Positions 44,791-56,768 are shown, counted from the first letter of the stretch. The stretch is 64,000 bases of DNA from Oegoconia quadripuncta (GCA_949316235.1 OX438758.1:14417731-14481730); one strand, 5' to 3'. Numbers and translations are program-made. The notes: generated by a model not told the origin, from the letters alone.

Positions 44791-45011
44791 AAATTTTACT
44801 AAAAAGAAACATTATTTTAATATTACAGAGAAGGCAAACTGCATGATGGAATTTTGAAAACAACCTTGTCAGAATTGTCTTGCATAAACGTTGTTCTACA
44901 TTTTTATGGCTCCAGTTCACAGGAGTCAAGGAACAAACCTCAAAAATAAACATTATCTCAAATCAAAGGAAAATCTATCATTATTTCGCTATAATTCTTA
45001 TTAATTTAGGT

Positions 45012-45100
45012 ACTAGCTTTCCGTCCGCGACTTTGTCCGCGTGGATCTTGAAACAAAAACGAACTTTTATATCGCGGTCAAACATAGCAAAAGAGAACAT
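45012..45100 (-). repeat. Lep1/Helitron-like repeat, end fragment
   Basis: TACTAGCTTTCCGTCCGCGA-CTTTGTCCGCGTGG is the CTAG-type end of the family; the rest is absent. Confidence 0.5.
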
Positions 45101-45384
45101 CTTTAACGCATTATACCGGTAGCGCCATCTAGCATTTTGTCAAAGAACTACCGCCACCGAATGGTTTTATTTTAAAAATGTCTTTGTTTTAGAACGAATT
45201 ATGGAAAATGCTGAAATACTATTTTATTTATTTCCATAGTAGAGTCTACATACTACTTTCCCTTCTCTAGAGACTTTGGTTCCGAAGATCTTTACTTTTG
45301 CTTCAAATATTTTTTCCCCTTTGATCTTGTCTCTTGAATAAATTGAAGGAAATCAATATTTTAACATTAGCATAGCAATATAAT

Positions 45385-45850
45385 TACGAAAACTTAATGT
45401 GTGTAAGAATAAATCTAGATTCGTTTAAGAAAAATAGTGACATACATAATGTAAATACAAGACATGTAAATAAACTTTCTAGTTCATGTCAGTCGCTATG
45501 TATACACAGAGTCACAAACGGTCAATGTATTGTATATGCTTTTATAATAAGGTTCCAGTAGCATTCAAAACTTACCCGTAACTTAAACACAGATAAATTA
45601 TTTACCAAGGGCTGTTATAATATTTCTGACTATTTGGATGATAGACAAGTTACATGGACATAGGCCGCTCGGCGATATTCAGTCTAATTAAACAATACAA
45701 TATTTATTTATTTCTTGTCTAATCCACAGACGATGCGTTTATTGGTATGTGGTCTTATCATAGACTGTAACCCAAAACCTCCTTAAAAAGAACAACTGAA
45801 AACAAACAAACAGAAAATAAATTCTTGCTCTTTCTTCTCTCGAGTATCGT
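45385..45850 (+). mobile_element. Decayed LINE copy related to the 41812 family
   Basis: TTTAAGAAAAATAGTGACAT, ATAATAAGGTTCCAG and GACTATTTGGATGATAGACA parallel the coding end at 41990-42240, but with frameshifts. The 3' region CGGCGATATTCAGTCTAATT reappears at 54258. Confidence 0.6.
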
Positions 45851-45887
45851 TCTTAAGTGTTAATTTTATCCTATGAAATAAATCTTT

Positions 45888-46112
45888 CGACTATTGATTG
45901 GTGTAGTGTAGTGGATGGACCTTATCTCCGAAACCAACGGTTGCTGGTTCGAATCCCGTGAAGCGTAAATGTTTGTGTGATGAATACGAACGATTATTCC
46001 CGAGTCATGGATGTTTATATTAATATTTATGTATGTTTACCTGTTATCTAGTATCCATAGTATAAGCTTTGTTTAGTTTGGGACTAGATGATTGGTGTAA
46101 GTGTACGAAATG
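45888..46112 (+). mobile_element. SINE-B copy 5
   Basis: TTGATTGGTGTAGTGTAGTG (A box region with a small duplication), B box GGTTCGAATCCC, ATTCCCGAGTCATGGATGTT and end TAGTTTGGGACTAGATGATT. Confidence 0.87.
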
Positions 46113-47684
46113 TTTATACATATAATGGTCCCCTTTGAAGTGAAAATACAAAAAATCCCATATTGGTATAATGAATACACATGGCTATGGCTCTCATCAA
46201 CATCGGTCCACGCGTTTGGGCTATGCGATAATGATCAATCAGTCGGGAGTCTCTTTACTCGCTCGGGGCATTATTTTATTAATACAGATTTTATATAACA
46301 CTATATTGCATATAATCAGCATATAGATTGTGAACAAATATACAATGACAATATATTAAAAAAATATTAAAAATATACACAGCTCTCATCGCATTTATGT
46401 TTTCATCTCATGTATTTTCTTTGCTGTTGTGCAATAAAGTGTATTTGTATTGTAATTATTGTACTTAAACCTCCCATCATCAAAACATTTTGACCGGTAT
46501 ATACATAACAGTACAATACCGAATCCATTGCTAATTAATAACGCAATTGCGACAATACAATTCGACGTAGGGTTATTGTTTGCGCAAATCCGCACAGTTG
46601 ACCGTACAAGCCGACAGGGTTACGGGCACACAATGCGTTTAAAGCACATCGCACACAGCGACTTTAATTTCTACGAAATTATATGTTATACGGGAAAAAG
46701 GCGTGAGCGTGTATATCTTAGGACACATACATCCAAATCATCCAAATTTTGTTATAAATTAAACAGAGTTGAATGAACTGAAATTTGGTACACAGCACAC
46801 AGAAAATGTCTGGGCAGACAGGATTATACTATAAGTTATACTTTGTATACCAAAAAGCCGATACAACTCAATTAGATCATATATGTTGTAAACTATATGG
46901 CTTAAAAAATAAAAATACAAGGATTGTTGCGAATTCAGTTACTGTTATGTTTCGACTTGTAGGGTGTTTATCATTCCTTAATTAGATAAATAATTAAGAA
47001 AAGAAATATAACCCCATATATTTATAGCTGAAATCGATTTTATACGTGCTTCTGGCTAAACTTCAGGTAGGTATACCATAAATAGCCTTGTATTTTATCC
47101 CGTAAAAGGTTCCCTAGGGATAACTTATAAATAAATTATCCTATTTATTTATTATTATTTAACAGGGCTGACCCAGCCTCAAGTCAAGGGGTGATCACAT
47201 ACTAGGTAATGTACTAGGTGTAGTAGATATCTGAACCCCTAGCACAGATAGATAGTGTCCAGTCTGGATATATATGGTCCAAAATAATAATAGCAAATCT
47301 AATTAAAAAGAATTAACCACAAAATCTTTCAACAAGCTTTTAAAGTATTAAATATTGAAAGCATTGTAATCATAAAAACCTACGCCTAGATCCGCCATGC
47401 GTATTAAGGGGAGTCCTCACGAATTAACAGTAGACAGTGCTGCCACTAAAGTAAATAATTATATATCTCATAAACAAAGCTTTAACAGGGACAAAACAAT
47501 AATGTCAAGCTGTAGTTTATTGAGATTCCTATCTTTAAAAGTATTGCAAACTGTGCTACTCAGGTAACCTACAATCGTAAAAACGATTTTGGGTGGCCAC
47601 CGTGATCCGTTTCAATGATTATGGATAATCTTCGCCTTTAACCCGGAAATTTCTAATCAATATTAATTAATTAAAATCAAGTCA
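46113..47684. other. No gene; possible LINE tail at 46415
   Basis: TTTGCTGTTGTGCAATAAAG at about 46420-46440 is a LINE-type 3' signal. Other frames (46459-46776) have no recognised domain. Confidence 0.35.
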
Positions 47685-47800
47685 AGAGTGAATAGTCATT
47701 TACTGGGTGCGCGTGATACATTTTCGGCTACATCGTCACTTTCCATCAGGTGAGATTGTAGCCAAACGCGAAACCAGTTTTTAATAAAAAAAAAAAAAAT
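47685..47800 (+). mobile_element. LINE 3' end (Fam-E copy 2)
   Basis: AGTCAAGAGTGAATAGTCAT, then TCGTCACTTTCCATCAGGTG and AGCCAAACGCGAAACCAG with a poly(A) tail. Confidence 0.65.
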
Positions 47801-47802
47801 TG

Positions 47803-47975
47803 TTTATCCCACGGGAACTATTCACTTTATCGGAATAAAAAATATCCTATGTCTTAATCCAGGGTATGTGCTACCTATAAAAATTCATCCAAATTCGATC
47901 ATCCGTTTCGCCGTGATTAAGCGACAAACAAACAAACAAACATCCAAACTTTCGCAATTATAATTTTAGTAAGAT
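47803..47975 (-). repeat. Lep1/Helitron-like repeat, copy 5
   Basis: Plus view: TCCCACGGGAACTATTCACT, ATCCTATGTCTTAATCCAGG, a (CAAA)n tract and CATCCAAACTTTCGC. Directly adjoins the poly(A) of the LINE end. Confidence 0.6.
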
Positions 47976-48344
47976 ATATTTACTTGAGTGGCAACACAGT
48001 TGATTTCCATTTCACAGTTGATACCCCCTTAACTAAACCATCAATCATCTTAGTATTTTGGGTAGACTCATGCTATAGCATTCGTCCAGGGCTCTGTCCA
48101 GTCCAGAAATGCGTGTACATTGCTTGACTACAAATATTTTTTCTAAAATCATAGGACATGAAGCATAGCATAAAGCGTAACACTTTCAAATTCCCTTTTT
48201 CTACACGGGCAAGTACGCGTTAATCGCGCCACCTTACTACATTTCATGTGGTAATATTACACGCAACAATAACAAAGTAATATTATGATAGAAAACTAGT
48301 GTTGTGCACGTCGTACAACCGTTATTTATTCGAATATATTAGAA

Positions 48345-48525
48345 ACTAGCTTTTCGCGGTATCGCCTGCGTGGAACAACTTCATTGCGATATGTTTAATT
48401 TGTATATTCTATGTTTTAAACCACGGTATAATCCCTAGGTATACCAATTTCATCCAAATCCGTTTAACGGTTTCGACGTGATTGAGCAACAAACAATCAT
48501 CTAAACTTTCGCATTTATTCTAGCT
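48345..48525 (-). repeat. Lep1/Helitron-like repeat, copy 6
   Basis: ACTAGCTTTTCGCGGTATCG, TTTCATCCAAATCCGTTTAA and AAACTTTCGCATTTATTCTA in family order, with both ends present. Confidence 0.6.
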
Positions 48526-49683
48526 CAGCTCAGTTCTAGCAGATAGTAGTTCCGTGTATCTAAATAGTGTTACTTTTGTGTTCTACGCCCGGTCATGCAT
48601 GACTGGCGCTAAGATGTGAGCGCGCGCTCTGTGGGCTGCTCATACTTAGCAGAGCTCTGTATATGCTGGTTAATAGTGCTTAATGAGTTTTGTTTTCTTA
48701 CCCACGATTTTCTATTCCTAACTAAATTGTTTATAATACGCTCGCAATAGTAACTAACAAATATTTTATGTAAATTTTCTCCTGTAAGTGAATTGTAATT
48801 ATTCTTTTGAGAAATAAATTTATTTACTCACATTTATAATATTATGGTATAGTAAGGAGTTAGACTAGTTAAGATTAGATGGCGTTTTTCTCCAAATACC
48901 TTTCGCTTTTAAGTTAGTGAGTTAGGGATATATCGGAGAGATAAAAAAAAATACAATAATTATGTCAAATTACAATGTACTTATTGCTCATCGATTTAGA
49001 GTAGTATGTCGTTATTTTTATTTTGACTAAGCAACACTGCTGAGAGCCTAATGCCTTTTTCACGAGGGGTAAAACTTCTGAAATATTTTTTTTTTTTCAA
49101 TCTATATTTTTGTCCTACGGGACTTGCCAATCCAAGTGTGCCTTTATGTAGTACAAAATTTGGCAATCGGACGCAAGGGAGCTAAATGGCAAATTATTAG
49201 TGACCGAAGGCAACATTTTTTACGTGGTAGATACGGCTGAAATAAGTATTGCCACATCGCTGTTGTGTATGATGCGCTTTAGGGTCACCGAGGGAGACAG
49301 CAACAACCCTGGGTCGTGGCGGGTGACGTGAACGAATTAGAGCGCAAATAAACATATTACCAGTAACAATGTAGCTCGTGCTGCTGAAATGTTGACATGA
49401 CTTAACAAGGTTAGACCTAGCGATAGGGATTAGTATTAACGTTAGAGACTATTAGAACTTTAAAGTGAAATGTTCCAACTATACCGGGTGAAATGGAATT
49501 AGTTTAAAAGCTTTTATCCTCTACGGTATTCCATTACACTTTCAAGACCAAATTTTTCGAAATAAATAATGCGATTGTAATGAAACTTTACAAGCAAAAA
49601 CCACGCAGGTTCATAGATCTAAAAAGTTAGTAGAGAGTATTTTGGAAAAAGTGTTGAACTAAATAAAATATTCGTATTCATCG
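48526..49683. other. No gene seen
   Basis: No recognised repeat. A poly(T) run near 49087 starts a 200-bp block that looks unique. Confidence 0.35.
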
Positions 49684-49978
49684 GTCGTCGGTGGCTTAGC
49701 GGTTAAGACCGGTCCGGGTTCGATTCCCAGGCAGGCCATGTACTAATGAGTTTTTAAATTAAATTTAATTATGTGCATTTATCCGACTGCTATTAAATGT
49801 TGAAGGAAAACATCGTGAGGAAACCTGCATGTCTGTGAAATAAAAATTTTAAGACGTGTGATGGATGTCCCCAACCCGCATTGGGCCAGCGTGGTGGACT
49901 ATGTCCCATACACCCTCATTATACGAGAGAAGGCCTATATCCCTACAGTAGCATGTTTACGGGCTGAGATGATGATGA
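49684..49978 (+). mobile_element. SINE-T copy 2
   Basis: GTCGTCGGTGGCTTAGCGGT, then a ~17-nt deletion between the A and B boxes, B box GGGTTCGATTCCC, and the same body and GATGATGATT tail as copy 1. Confidence 0.85.
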
Positions 49979-50076
49979 TTCGTATTCATCACACAAACAT
50001 CTACAAAGGGTAACCCTTACCGGAATTCCAATCCGCAATCATTGGTGTCGAAGGCAGCGTCATTCATTACCTAATA

Positions 50077-50079
<3 letters not shown>

Positions 50080-50130
<51 letters not shown>
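50080..50130. repeat. (TA)n microsatellite, about 51 bp
   Basis: Uninterrupted TA dinucleotides; likely length-polymorphic and prone to extrusion. Confidence 0.95.
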
Positions 50131-50132
<2 letters not shown>

Positions 50133-50699
50133 TACACACACAAACTTTCTCATAGTTGGGAAACCTAACATCTACTTAACTTTACACAGGGTGGAAAAAG
50201 GTTGTCGGCGGAAGGAAAGTATATTTGAAATTATACAGGCAACCCAAAAAAAGTTCATTACGGAGACACTCATTATCTGTAATTTCATAAAAAAACTGTT
50301 ACATATCTTTATTAATGCTATTGTTGTATAAACTATTGCAAATTGGGATAGATTCACTTCACGGTCATTGGAGTCACTTAGGCCACTGCAACGTTAGCTT
50401 CGCATGACTCTAGCACATCTTATGGAAATATTTCTTTCTTTTTAAAAATAAGAAAAACTATTGTCTTCATTTTCATTGTTATAATTTAGTGTTAAAAATT
50501 AATATAAAGGCATGTAAACATAATGTTGTAATAGTAAATAACTCAAATTAATAGTTGAATGAATAAAATAAATTTCTGCAGACAACACAGTCGTAGAAAT
50601 TGAGATCCCATTATTCTTAAGAACATTAAGTACCAAATTCGATGGCAAATAAATCATTCATTATTCTTACAATTCTGAAATATTTCTTCTGTTAAGAAA
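50131..50699. other. No gene seen
   Basis: AT-rich, unrecognised. Confidence 0.35.
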
Positions 50700-50770
50700 T
50701 GTATGTATATCCTTTACCTAGTATCCATAGTACAGATTTTGTCTAGTTTGGGACTAGATAATTGGTGTAA
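50700..50770 (+). mobile_element. SINE-B copy 6, 3' end only
   Basis: CCTAGTATCCATAGTACAGA and CTAGTTTGGGACTAGATAAT are the family end. Confidence 0.7.
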
Positions 50771-50865
50771 CAAAATTGGTGTTTTTAAAATTATTCATCT
50801 TTTCAGTCAAATGTGCTATCATTTTAGGTACTTTTCAGGTACCAACACGTTTCTTTGCCACCCTG

Positions 50866-50935
50866 TATCATCATGTTCTTGTCCTAGTCCCAATTTATTT
50901 GGAGTCGATGCAGTACGTCTTTGCTACCCTGTATA
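50866..50935 (-). repeat. RTE-like 3' end scrap
   Basis: TATCATCATGTTCTTGTCCT-AGTCCCAATTTATTTGG matches the terminal block at 21104 in the same orientation. Confidence 0.5.
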
Positions 50936-51117
50936 TAAAAATTTTAATCAATTTATGGGCTCTTCGAGCAAACCCACGCGCTATTAAAGTTCAGTACAGC
51001 AGCAACACCATTAATTAAATATGACATAACGAACCTACAGCGAACAACAAACTTACTTGCTTTTTCAGTACACATTGGTTTGGTGAAAACGTACCAGAAG
51101 CCTTATTGAACCTTCCA

Positions 51118-51180
51118 AGTAGCTATCTTATCACAAACGGAATGGAAGGTTGTGGCAGCTAGCCAGGTGGATATTTTTAT
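51118..51180 (-). mobile_element. SINE-C scrap (copy 12)
   Basis: TAGCTATCTTATCACAAACG and TGGCAGCTAGCCAGGTGGAT follow SINE-C order with an internal deletion. Confidence 0.45.
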
Positions 51181-51268
51181 ACTATGCATGTAGCCATTTA
51201 AAGGAAGTAGTGAATACAGCATGATAATTATATTGGTAGTCAATTTAATATTAGCATCTAAGCAAATA

Positions 51269-51370
51269 TTCTTGGACATACAGCGCCATCTAGCTCCACA
51301 CTGAGCAACTAGGGTTGTATTGTGAATACCAGATGGTTAATATAATACTACAGGAATACATGTTTTTGTG
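51269..51370 (-). mobile_element. SINE-A copy 9, 3' end only
   Basis: Plus view: GGACATACAGCGCCATCTAG, GTGAATACCAGATGGTTAAT. No tRNA-like head. Confidence 0.75.
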
Positions 51371-52131
51371 CTCTAATGTATATCAATAATTCGTACACCA
51401 TCACTAACTTCTGCCATTATTAAGCTTCAAAAGTCAGAATGCACAAATTATAAGAATTATAAAGAAAATTGCAACTTCACTCGGCGAGATCCCGCCAAAA
51501 GCCCCTGCCGTTTATTCAGTTGTTTTAGTCTCTTTTTAAATACTTCTAATTTACGACACCAAAGAATACAAACGAATAAAATTGCATTCAGCTGTTGCAA
51601 TGCTGATTGATATCAATTTATGTTCTACGCAGATAGATATCAAATGTTAATTACGTAGAGCATTCTTCAATGTGTGTATTTCGGTCAGTGGCAACAAGAA
51701 GTAATGATAAATCCTCCTCATATCACTAGTGACACGTGAAGGAGGAAGGGGTATCAAATCTGATTTATGTTTTAAAAAAATGCATCACTTACCACAGAAA
51801 GTGACAAAAAACATGCTTGTATGTTCTAAATATAACATGTTTTAATTAATATTGTATTTTTTTCTTGCGCTTTTATGAGAACGATTTTTAGATTGTGAGC
51901 ACAGATACAAAAAAATTTGGTTGTGCGCGGTGGTTTTGGCCATTTATTCCCAGCAGTCCTATTAGTTCTCGAGTATTCTATGAGATGGCGCTGTTTTATC
52001 TACTTAGAAAAGTACGAAAAATATTTGTTCGCGCGACCATATCTATAGCATATTAATCAATGGGTATAACCCTAGGTGGGTCGCGGAACAACTACAACAG
52101 ACACAAGCAATAAAATTGTTAGGGTACGTGT
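51371..52131. other. No gene seen
   Basis: No recognised repeat. Confidence 0.35.
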
Positions 52132-52372
52132 AACCTACTTAAAAAAATTTTGACCTGGAATTTACAAAGTATTGTGTTGTATTTACTTGGTGTACGGTAT
52201 GTTAATTTATTGTGTTATTCATTATTAAGAACAAGATTATGTGAAATCTTTGTATGAGGAACCTACTTAAAAAATTTTTGGCCTGGAATTTACAATTTAC
52301 TTGGTGTACGGTATGTTAATTTATTGTGTTATTCATTATTAAGAAGAAAGTTATGGGAAGTCTTTCATTATT
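52132..52372 (+). repeat. 128-bp tandem duplication
   Basis: Units start AACCTACTTAAAAAA at 52132 and 52260 and share TTACTTGGTGTACGGTATGT. The second unit has lost about 14-17 bp (AGTATTGTGTTGTA region). Confidence 0.88.
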
Positions 52373-52403
52373 TCAGCTAAGTTAATAAACTCAGGAGTGT
52401 AAA

Positions 52404-52620
52404 TGGTCAAAGGTCGCGGGTTCGAATCCCAAAAGGGGCATATTTTTGTATGATGAATACGGAAATGTGTACCCGAGTTATGGATGTTTTTCATTTTATT
52501 TATATATGTACTTATTTACAAATAAAAAATGTATTATTATATCAACCATCTGGTATCCATAATACAAGCCTAGTTGCTTAGTGTGGAACTAAATGGCGCT
52601 GTGTATATGTCAAAAAATGT
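52404..52620 (+). mobile_element. SINE-A copy 5, A-box half missing
   Basis: GGTCAAAGGTCGCGGGTTCG onward, with body to ACCATCTGGTATCCATAATA and CTAAATGGCGCTGTGTATAT. Confidence 0.85.
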
Positions 52621-52642
52621 CATTCAGATCTTTGCAACAGTC

Positions 52643-52706
52643 ATTTTCACTTAACATCAGGTGTGATTGAGGTCAAGTACCAATCCATTGTGCATAAAAA
52701 AAAAGT
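52643..52706 (+). mobile_element. SINE-C copy 8, 3' tail only
   Basis: TTCACTTAACATCAGGTGTG through GTGCAT and an A-tract. Confidence 0.8.
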
Positions 52707-52907
52707 CTTCGACCTTCCTCATTTATCGGCGATGGCCACTCTTGATCGACTTGTTAGCCATGTGTTCAAATACTTTAAATTAGTTTCCTTTGCCGAAAAA
52801 CATAACACACTATATAGTCCACAGCGTACCTGTATAGTTATAAATAGTAATAAGTATACACTTCATGTTCAATCACGCTTCCATATTTATCTGAGTACAA
52901 CACTTCA

Positions 52908-53117
52908 TTGCACATATATGTATGTACATGCGTTATTGGTGCCGACGGTGTCTACCCTTGGGCTATAGTAGATATTAAAGCGCCGGGGAGGTGGACTGCA
53001 ATTTGCACAATCCGCCCTCCCCCGCTGCCGGCGACTAATGCCAGACGAAACGGCGTGAACGGATTCGGTTTTAGACAGTTAATGCAATTACAATGCATAT
53101 TGGTTCATCACTCATTA
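52908..53117 (+). other. GC-rich unidentified block
   Basis: GCGCCGGGGAGGTGGACTGC and CCGCCCTCCCCCGCTGCCGG stand out from AT-rich flanks and give a short open frame with no known domain. It could be a repeat scrap. Confidence 0.25.
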
Positions 53118-53208
53118 GACGACCTGGTTGGTGTAGTGGTTAGAAACTCTGCTGCTATACCAAAAGGTCGCGGGTTCGAATCCCGCTAGGGGCATATGTT
53201 TGTATGAA
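53118..53208 (+). mobile_element. SINE-A copy 6, head only
   Basis: GACGACCTGGTTGGTGTAGT, then B box GGGTTCGAATCCCGC and GGGGCATATGTTTG. It looks like a tRNA gene in isolation but matches the SINE-A head. Confidence 0.82.
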
Positions 53209-53474
53209 CCATACTGTAATACCATAGTTTAAAGAACAATCAAGTCTTCTTTCTCTTACAATTAATCAACAAGTTTACAATGGTAACCATGCGCGAGGGG
53301 GGTTGCCAAAGTGTACCCTTCACCTCATACGCCACTACCACACTTACTCTAGGATCGATTGACAGCTGCCAGCGATCCGAAGCTTGTCTATGAAGGGTAC
53401 TATACGAATAATACAATAGTGAAGCTGAACACATTGAATGGATCCATATGGATACTTCTAGAGAAGTGCAGTTA

Positions 53475-53660
53475 GATAAATAGATAGATAAAAATATTTA
53501 TTTACTACACAGTACATACAACCAAAATAGAAGAACAACAACAATAAACCCTATGTAATCAACAAATAGAATAAATAAATGAAAGCTTACAGTGACGCAC
53601 ACCATACAAGATATTCCTAGCGATGGGCTGTACCCACTGTGCACTGAAAGGGCTCTCACT
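53475..53660 (-). mobile_element. LINE 3' end with (TATC)n tail (Fam-F copy 1)
   Basis: Plus view: AGATAGATAAAAATATTTAT, then ACAACAACAATAAACCCTAT. Related ends are at 57762 and 59048. Confidence 0.5.
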
Positions 53661-54219
53661 CAGCATATGCTGCAGCACAGATAGCGTCCATACCACAGCG
53701 CTGGTTATTCTACCAGTACCACTTATTGAATAACGCATGCAACAATTTGCGAGATGTGGTCACTTCCTGCGATAATTAGACCGGGGTAGTAAAATTGTTG
53801 TAAGTAGTGAAGAAGTCTGTTTAGAATCGATAGTAGGATTGTAAAAGGCAAAAATTATACAATTCATTATCAAGGTAAGATAAATGCCAAAGATGCAGAA
53901 TTTTTCGTTGATCGACAGACCAGTTGCTTTATTTTCGCTTACTAAACACTGAAATATGATCGTCTATGCTACGTCTGTTTGTCTTTTCCTGTCAGCTGTT
54001 TCTAAATCGTCCTCTTAATTTCCCTTTAAAATCTTCCTTTTGTTATTCTATATTCGTAGATGGATCATTCAGAATGTTTCTGTTTCACGTTATTTCGTAC
54101 AAGGAGCTCCTGCGTTCCGCCTCCTGCTGTTCGTTGCCTCACCAATATTCAGTTCGGTATATTTATCTTACAATAAGTTTCCTCCGTCTATTTTACTCTA
54201 CTCTTTACTATTATAAAAT
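53661..54219. other. No recognised gene
   Basis: A plus-strand frame at 53966-54235 is rich in F, L, S and Y and is likely chance. Confidence 0.3.
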
Positions 54220-54440
54220 TTATCACAGACGATAAGCAAGCATTGATACAACCACCCGGCGATATTCGATCTAATTATTACTATTTTTCTCCAAATACTT
54301 ATTTAAAAAGAGTATTGAGTTTCTTGCTCGTTCTTTTGTTTAAGTCAAGCTTGTCAATCTACGATAATTGTTTGTCATGCCATCTTCAGATGTTACTTTT
54401 ATAACATAAAAATTGTTTTTGATTCATTCGTGTTAAAAAT
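54220..54440 (+). mobile_element. LINE 3' UTR fragment, relative of 45385
   Basis: CGGCGATATTCGATCTAATT and TTGAGTTTCTTGCTCGTTCT match the 3' regions at 45660-45850 and 42370-42390. Confidence 0.5.
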
Positions 54441-54758
54441 AAAAGCACAAACACTCAACTCAACATCTAACTTTATTTCCCATTTATTTAGTAATCTATT
54501 TCATATACATGTCACACTGAATAGAAAATTGACAGCGGTTCCCACACATCCAGTCATAAAACCATGATGATCATCGCTCAATCTAGTCACAATACGGACC
54601 TCCAAAATTCTCGACCGCAACGAATAATTCGGAGTATCAGTAATAACGTTATCAGATCGACGACCCCCTGCATGCGTCAGACATACGCGAGCGAGTGAGT
54701 GACCTAGCACTACCTATTTCAAGCTTTACACACTGTTAACCTTTTATCCATCTCGTCC

Positions 54759-54820
54759 TCACGGTTTAGTTGGTAGTTGGTTCTGAACGCTTTTTAAATG
54801 TTGTGCGAACTCGAACATAC
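54759..54820 (-). CDS. Candidate terminal exon, minus strand
   Basis: On the minus strand CATTTCTTTGTTACAG is followed by two bases, 19 open codons (MFEFAQHLKSVQNQLPTKP) and TGA. About 270-290 nt further on lie two AATAAA signals (54483-54488 and 54472-54477), giving a plausible short 3' untranslated region. The same site ACAG|GTATGT could also serve as a donor, which weakens the call. Confidence 0.22.
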
Positions 54821-54950
54821 CTGTAACAAAGAAATGCGACGTTATTACATGTACTTAGTAAATAGTAGTCGGGAATTGTATGATATAGGCAAAGTATGTC
54901 TACAAATCATAGTACGGGTATAAATAAATATAAATAAATAAATAAATATC

Positions 54951-55208
54951 CTTAGACATATACACAGCGCCATCTAGTTCCACAGTAAGCAACTATAGGC
55001 TTGTGTTGTGGATACCAGATGGTTGATATAGGTACTACATAAATATTTTATTTTGTAAATAAATACTTATTATAAATGAAAACATCCATAACTCGGGTAC
55101 ACATGTCCGTATTCATCACACAAACAATATGCCCCCTAGCGGGATTCGAACCCGCAACCTTTTGGTATAGTGGTCAGAGTTGCTAACCACTACACCAGAC
55201 AGGTCATC
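54951..55208 (-). mobile_element. SINE-A copy 7, near full length
   Basis: Plus view: CACAGCGCCATCTAGTTCCA, GGATACCAGATGGTTGATAT, GCGGGATTCGAACCCGC, ending ACACCAGACAGGTCATC. Confidence 0.9.
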
Positions 55209-56159
55209 ATAGTATATTCCTAGATATAATCTATTTGAAGTCGTCACACGATTTAGAAGAAATACCGATGAAAGTTTTTATCATCAGAGTTACTTGATAT
55301 CTATCACAGATTCGATTAATTATTTCTATTTTCAGTAATCTGCGTTAAGTTTATGGTTTTGCCATTTGACAGAGGTAGATAACCGAGACTCTGTTACCAG
55401 TTCTACAGGACTTTTATTTGTTTTCTTTAGTAAATCGGAGGAATTCAGTGAAAAAATTGCTTTGGTAATAGACACCTCAATAATTATATTGTGTAAATCA
55501 ATACATTGTTTTCTCAAGTATACACTGGCGATTTTAAGATTGGAGCAAAGTTAGTCGTAATTCCATATTGTTTCTCATTTATTTCATCAGCCTAGTTATC
55601 TTGACCAACATCTCTAAGAGGGTCAATTTAATTATTTTATACTAGTAGTACAGAAATGAAAATGACTGAATAGTACTAACATACTGTCGTCAATAGGACA
55701 TAATCTGTGCTACTTTATTCATAGGTTCTAAAAACCAAATGATTATTAGAGCCATCAAATCGGGAGCAGTGTATAATTTGTTTGAAAAGCCGACTCGTCT
55801 TCGGCCGTACCAACCGGCGCCGCCGCCGCGTCCCTTTCCATCGGCCTTGCACGTTTGACCTTTTTTACCATATTACTAGTTATTACCCACCACTTTGCAC
55901 TGCTGGTACATTAGAAAACACCTTGTTTCATCGTTTTTAGTGATACCTAGTTGAATTGTTTTCTTAAAAGCAGCGTTAATATCGCGGCAGTAGACGTTAT
56001 ATTATTTTGCTGTGACGTTGTGATGGAATTATTAGGTTTTAAGTAAATACCAGAAAGTATTTTACATACGTATTTTATTTAATATTAAATAGGTATTTAT
56101 TTTATTGTATTTGAAGTATTATTATTATAGTCTTTTGATTTTAAGTTGATTATTAACAC
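55209..56159. other. No gene seen; CGCCGC patch
   Basis: Mostly unique. A GC-rich patch (CGGCGCCGCCGCCGCGTCCC) at about 55815 is isolated. Frames at 55332-55554 on both strands look moderately protein-like but lack paired splice sites. Confidence 0.3.
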
Positions 56160-56281
56160 TTTTTTCTCAGTGCACGTATGTATGTCTATCCTATCGGACC
56201 TGTTTTCCTTCACATTTGCAGGGTCTTGCTGGAAGAAATCTCTTTTTAGAGCCTTTTGTACATCCCGTATCTAGTATGTAT
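56160..56281 (+). mobile_element. LINE 3' scrap (Fam-L copy 2)
   Basis: GGTCTTGCTGGAAGAAATCT-CTTTTTAGAG parallels the block at 19850. Confidence 0.45.
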
Positions 56282-56768
56282 TTGACTTAAATTATAAATA
56301 AATAAAGTATATTATAAAATATCAGACTGTTTAGATGATTATCGTCCCGGGGCATAACCAGCTCTTTCGCATGCCAGGCTATTTCACAATTAATAAGGTA
56401 ATGCTATTCTACCTTTTTGTAAAATAAAAACCTGTTTTTAAAAGAACAACCCCTCGATTTTCTTTTCTTGCTTATAAAATGTAAAATCCGACTATTAAAA
56501 ATGTACCCTGTGTACCTACAAAACAAAGCATTTTAGAATTTCTTGATCTTGACATCCATCAGTTAGAGCCATTTATCTCAGAAACGGTTTGATCTAGACA
56601 ATTGAAATTTATAAGAAGTGTAATTGAAAAAAGTGTTCTTTTTTTTTGAGATTATTATTGTACAGTTAGAAAAACACCGAAAGGTTAAGGAAAGTTTAAT
56701 ATAATAATATTGGGGCATCTGACAATTTTATGTGTACCCTGTGTACCTATAAAATAAAGCATTTTTGA
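56282..56768 (+). mobile_element. CR1/Jockey-like LINE 3' end with extension, copy 2
   Basis: 56282-56534 matches the coding end and 3' UTR at 42200-42490 (GACTGTTTAGATGATTATCG, CGCATGCCAGGCTATTTCAC). A further ~165 bp (56535-56699) is shared with the minus-strand copy at 60907-61067 but not with copy 1. Then a second LINE end appears (GTGTACCTATAAAATAAAGC at about 56735). Confidence 0.8.

Noticed and set aside
46459..46776. 105-codon plus-strand frame
   Set aside because: No motif, no splice context; likely chance.
50080..50130. CRISPR or other ordered array
   Set aside because: Simple TA dinucleotide run; no spaced direct repeats anywhere in the window resemble a CRISPR array, as expected for animal DNA.
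51049..51120. Acceptor CTTACTTGCTTTTTCAG followed by open codons
   Set aside because: The frame runs straight into a SINE-C scrap and stops; no donor.
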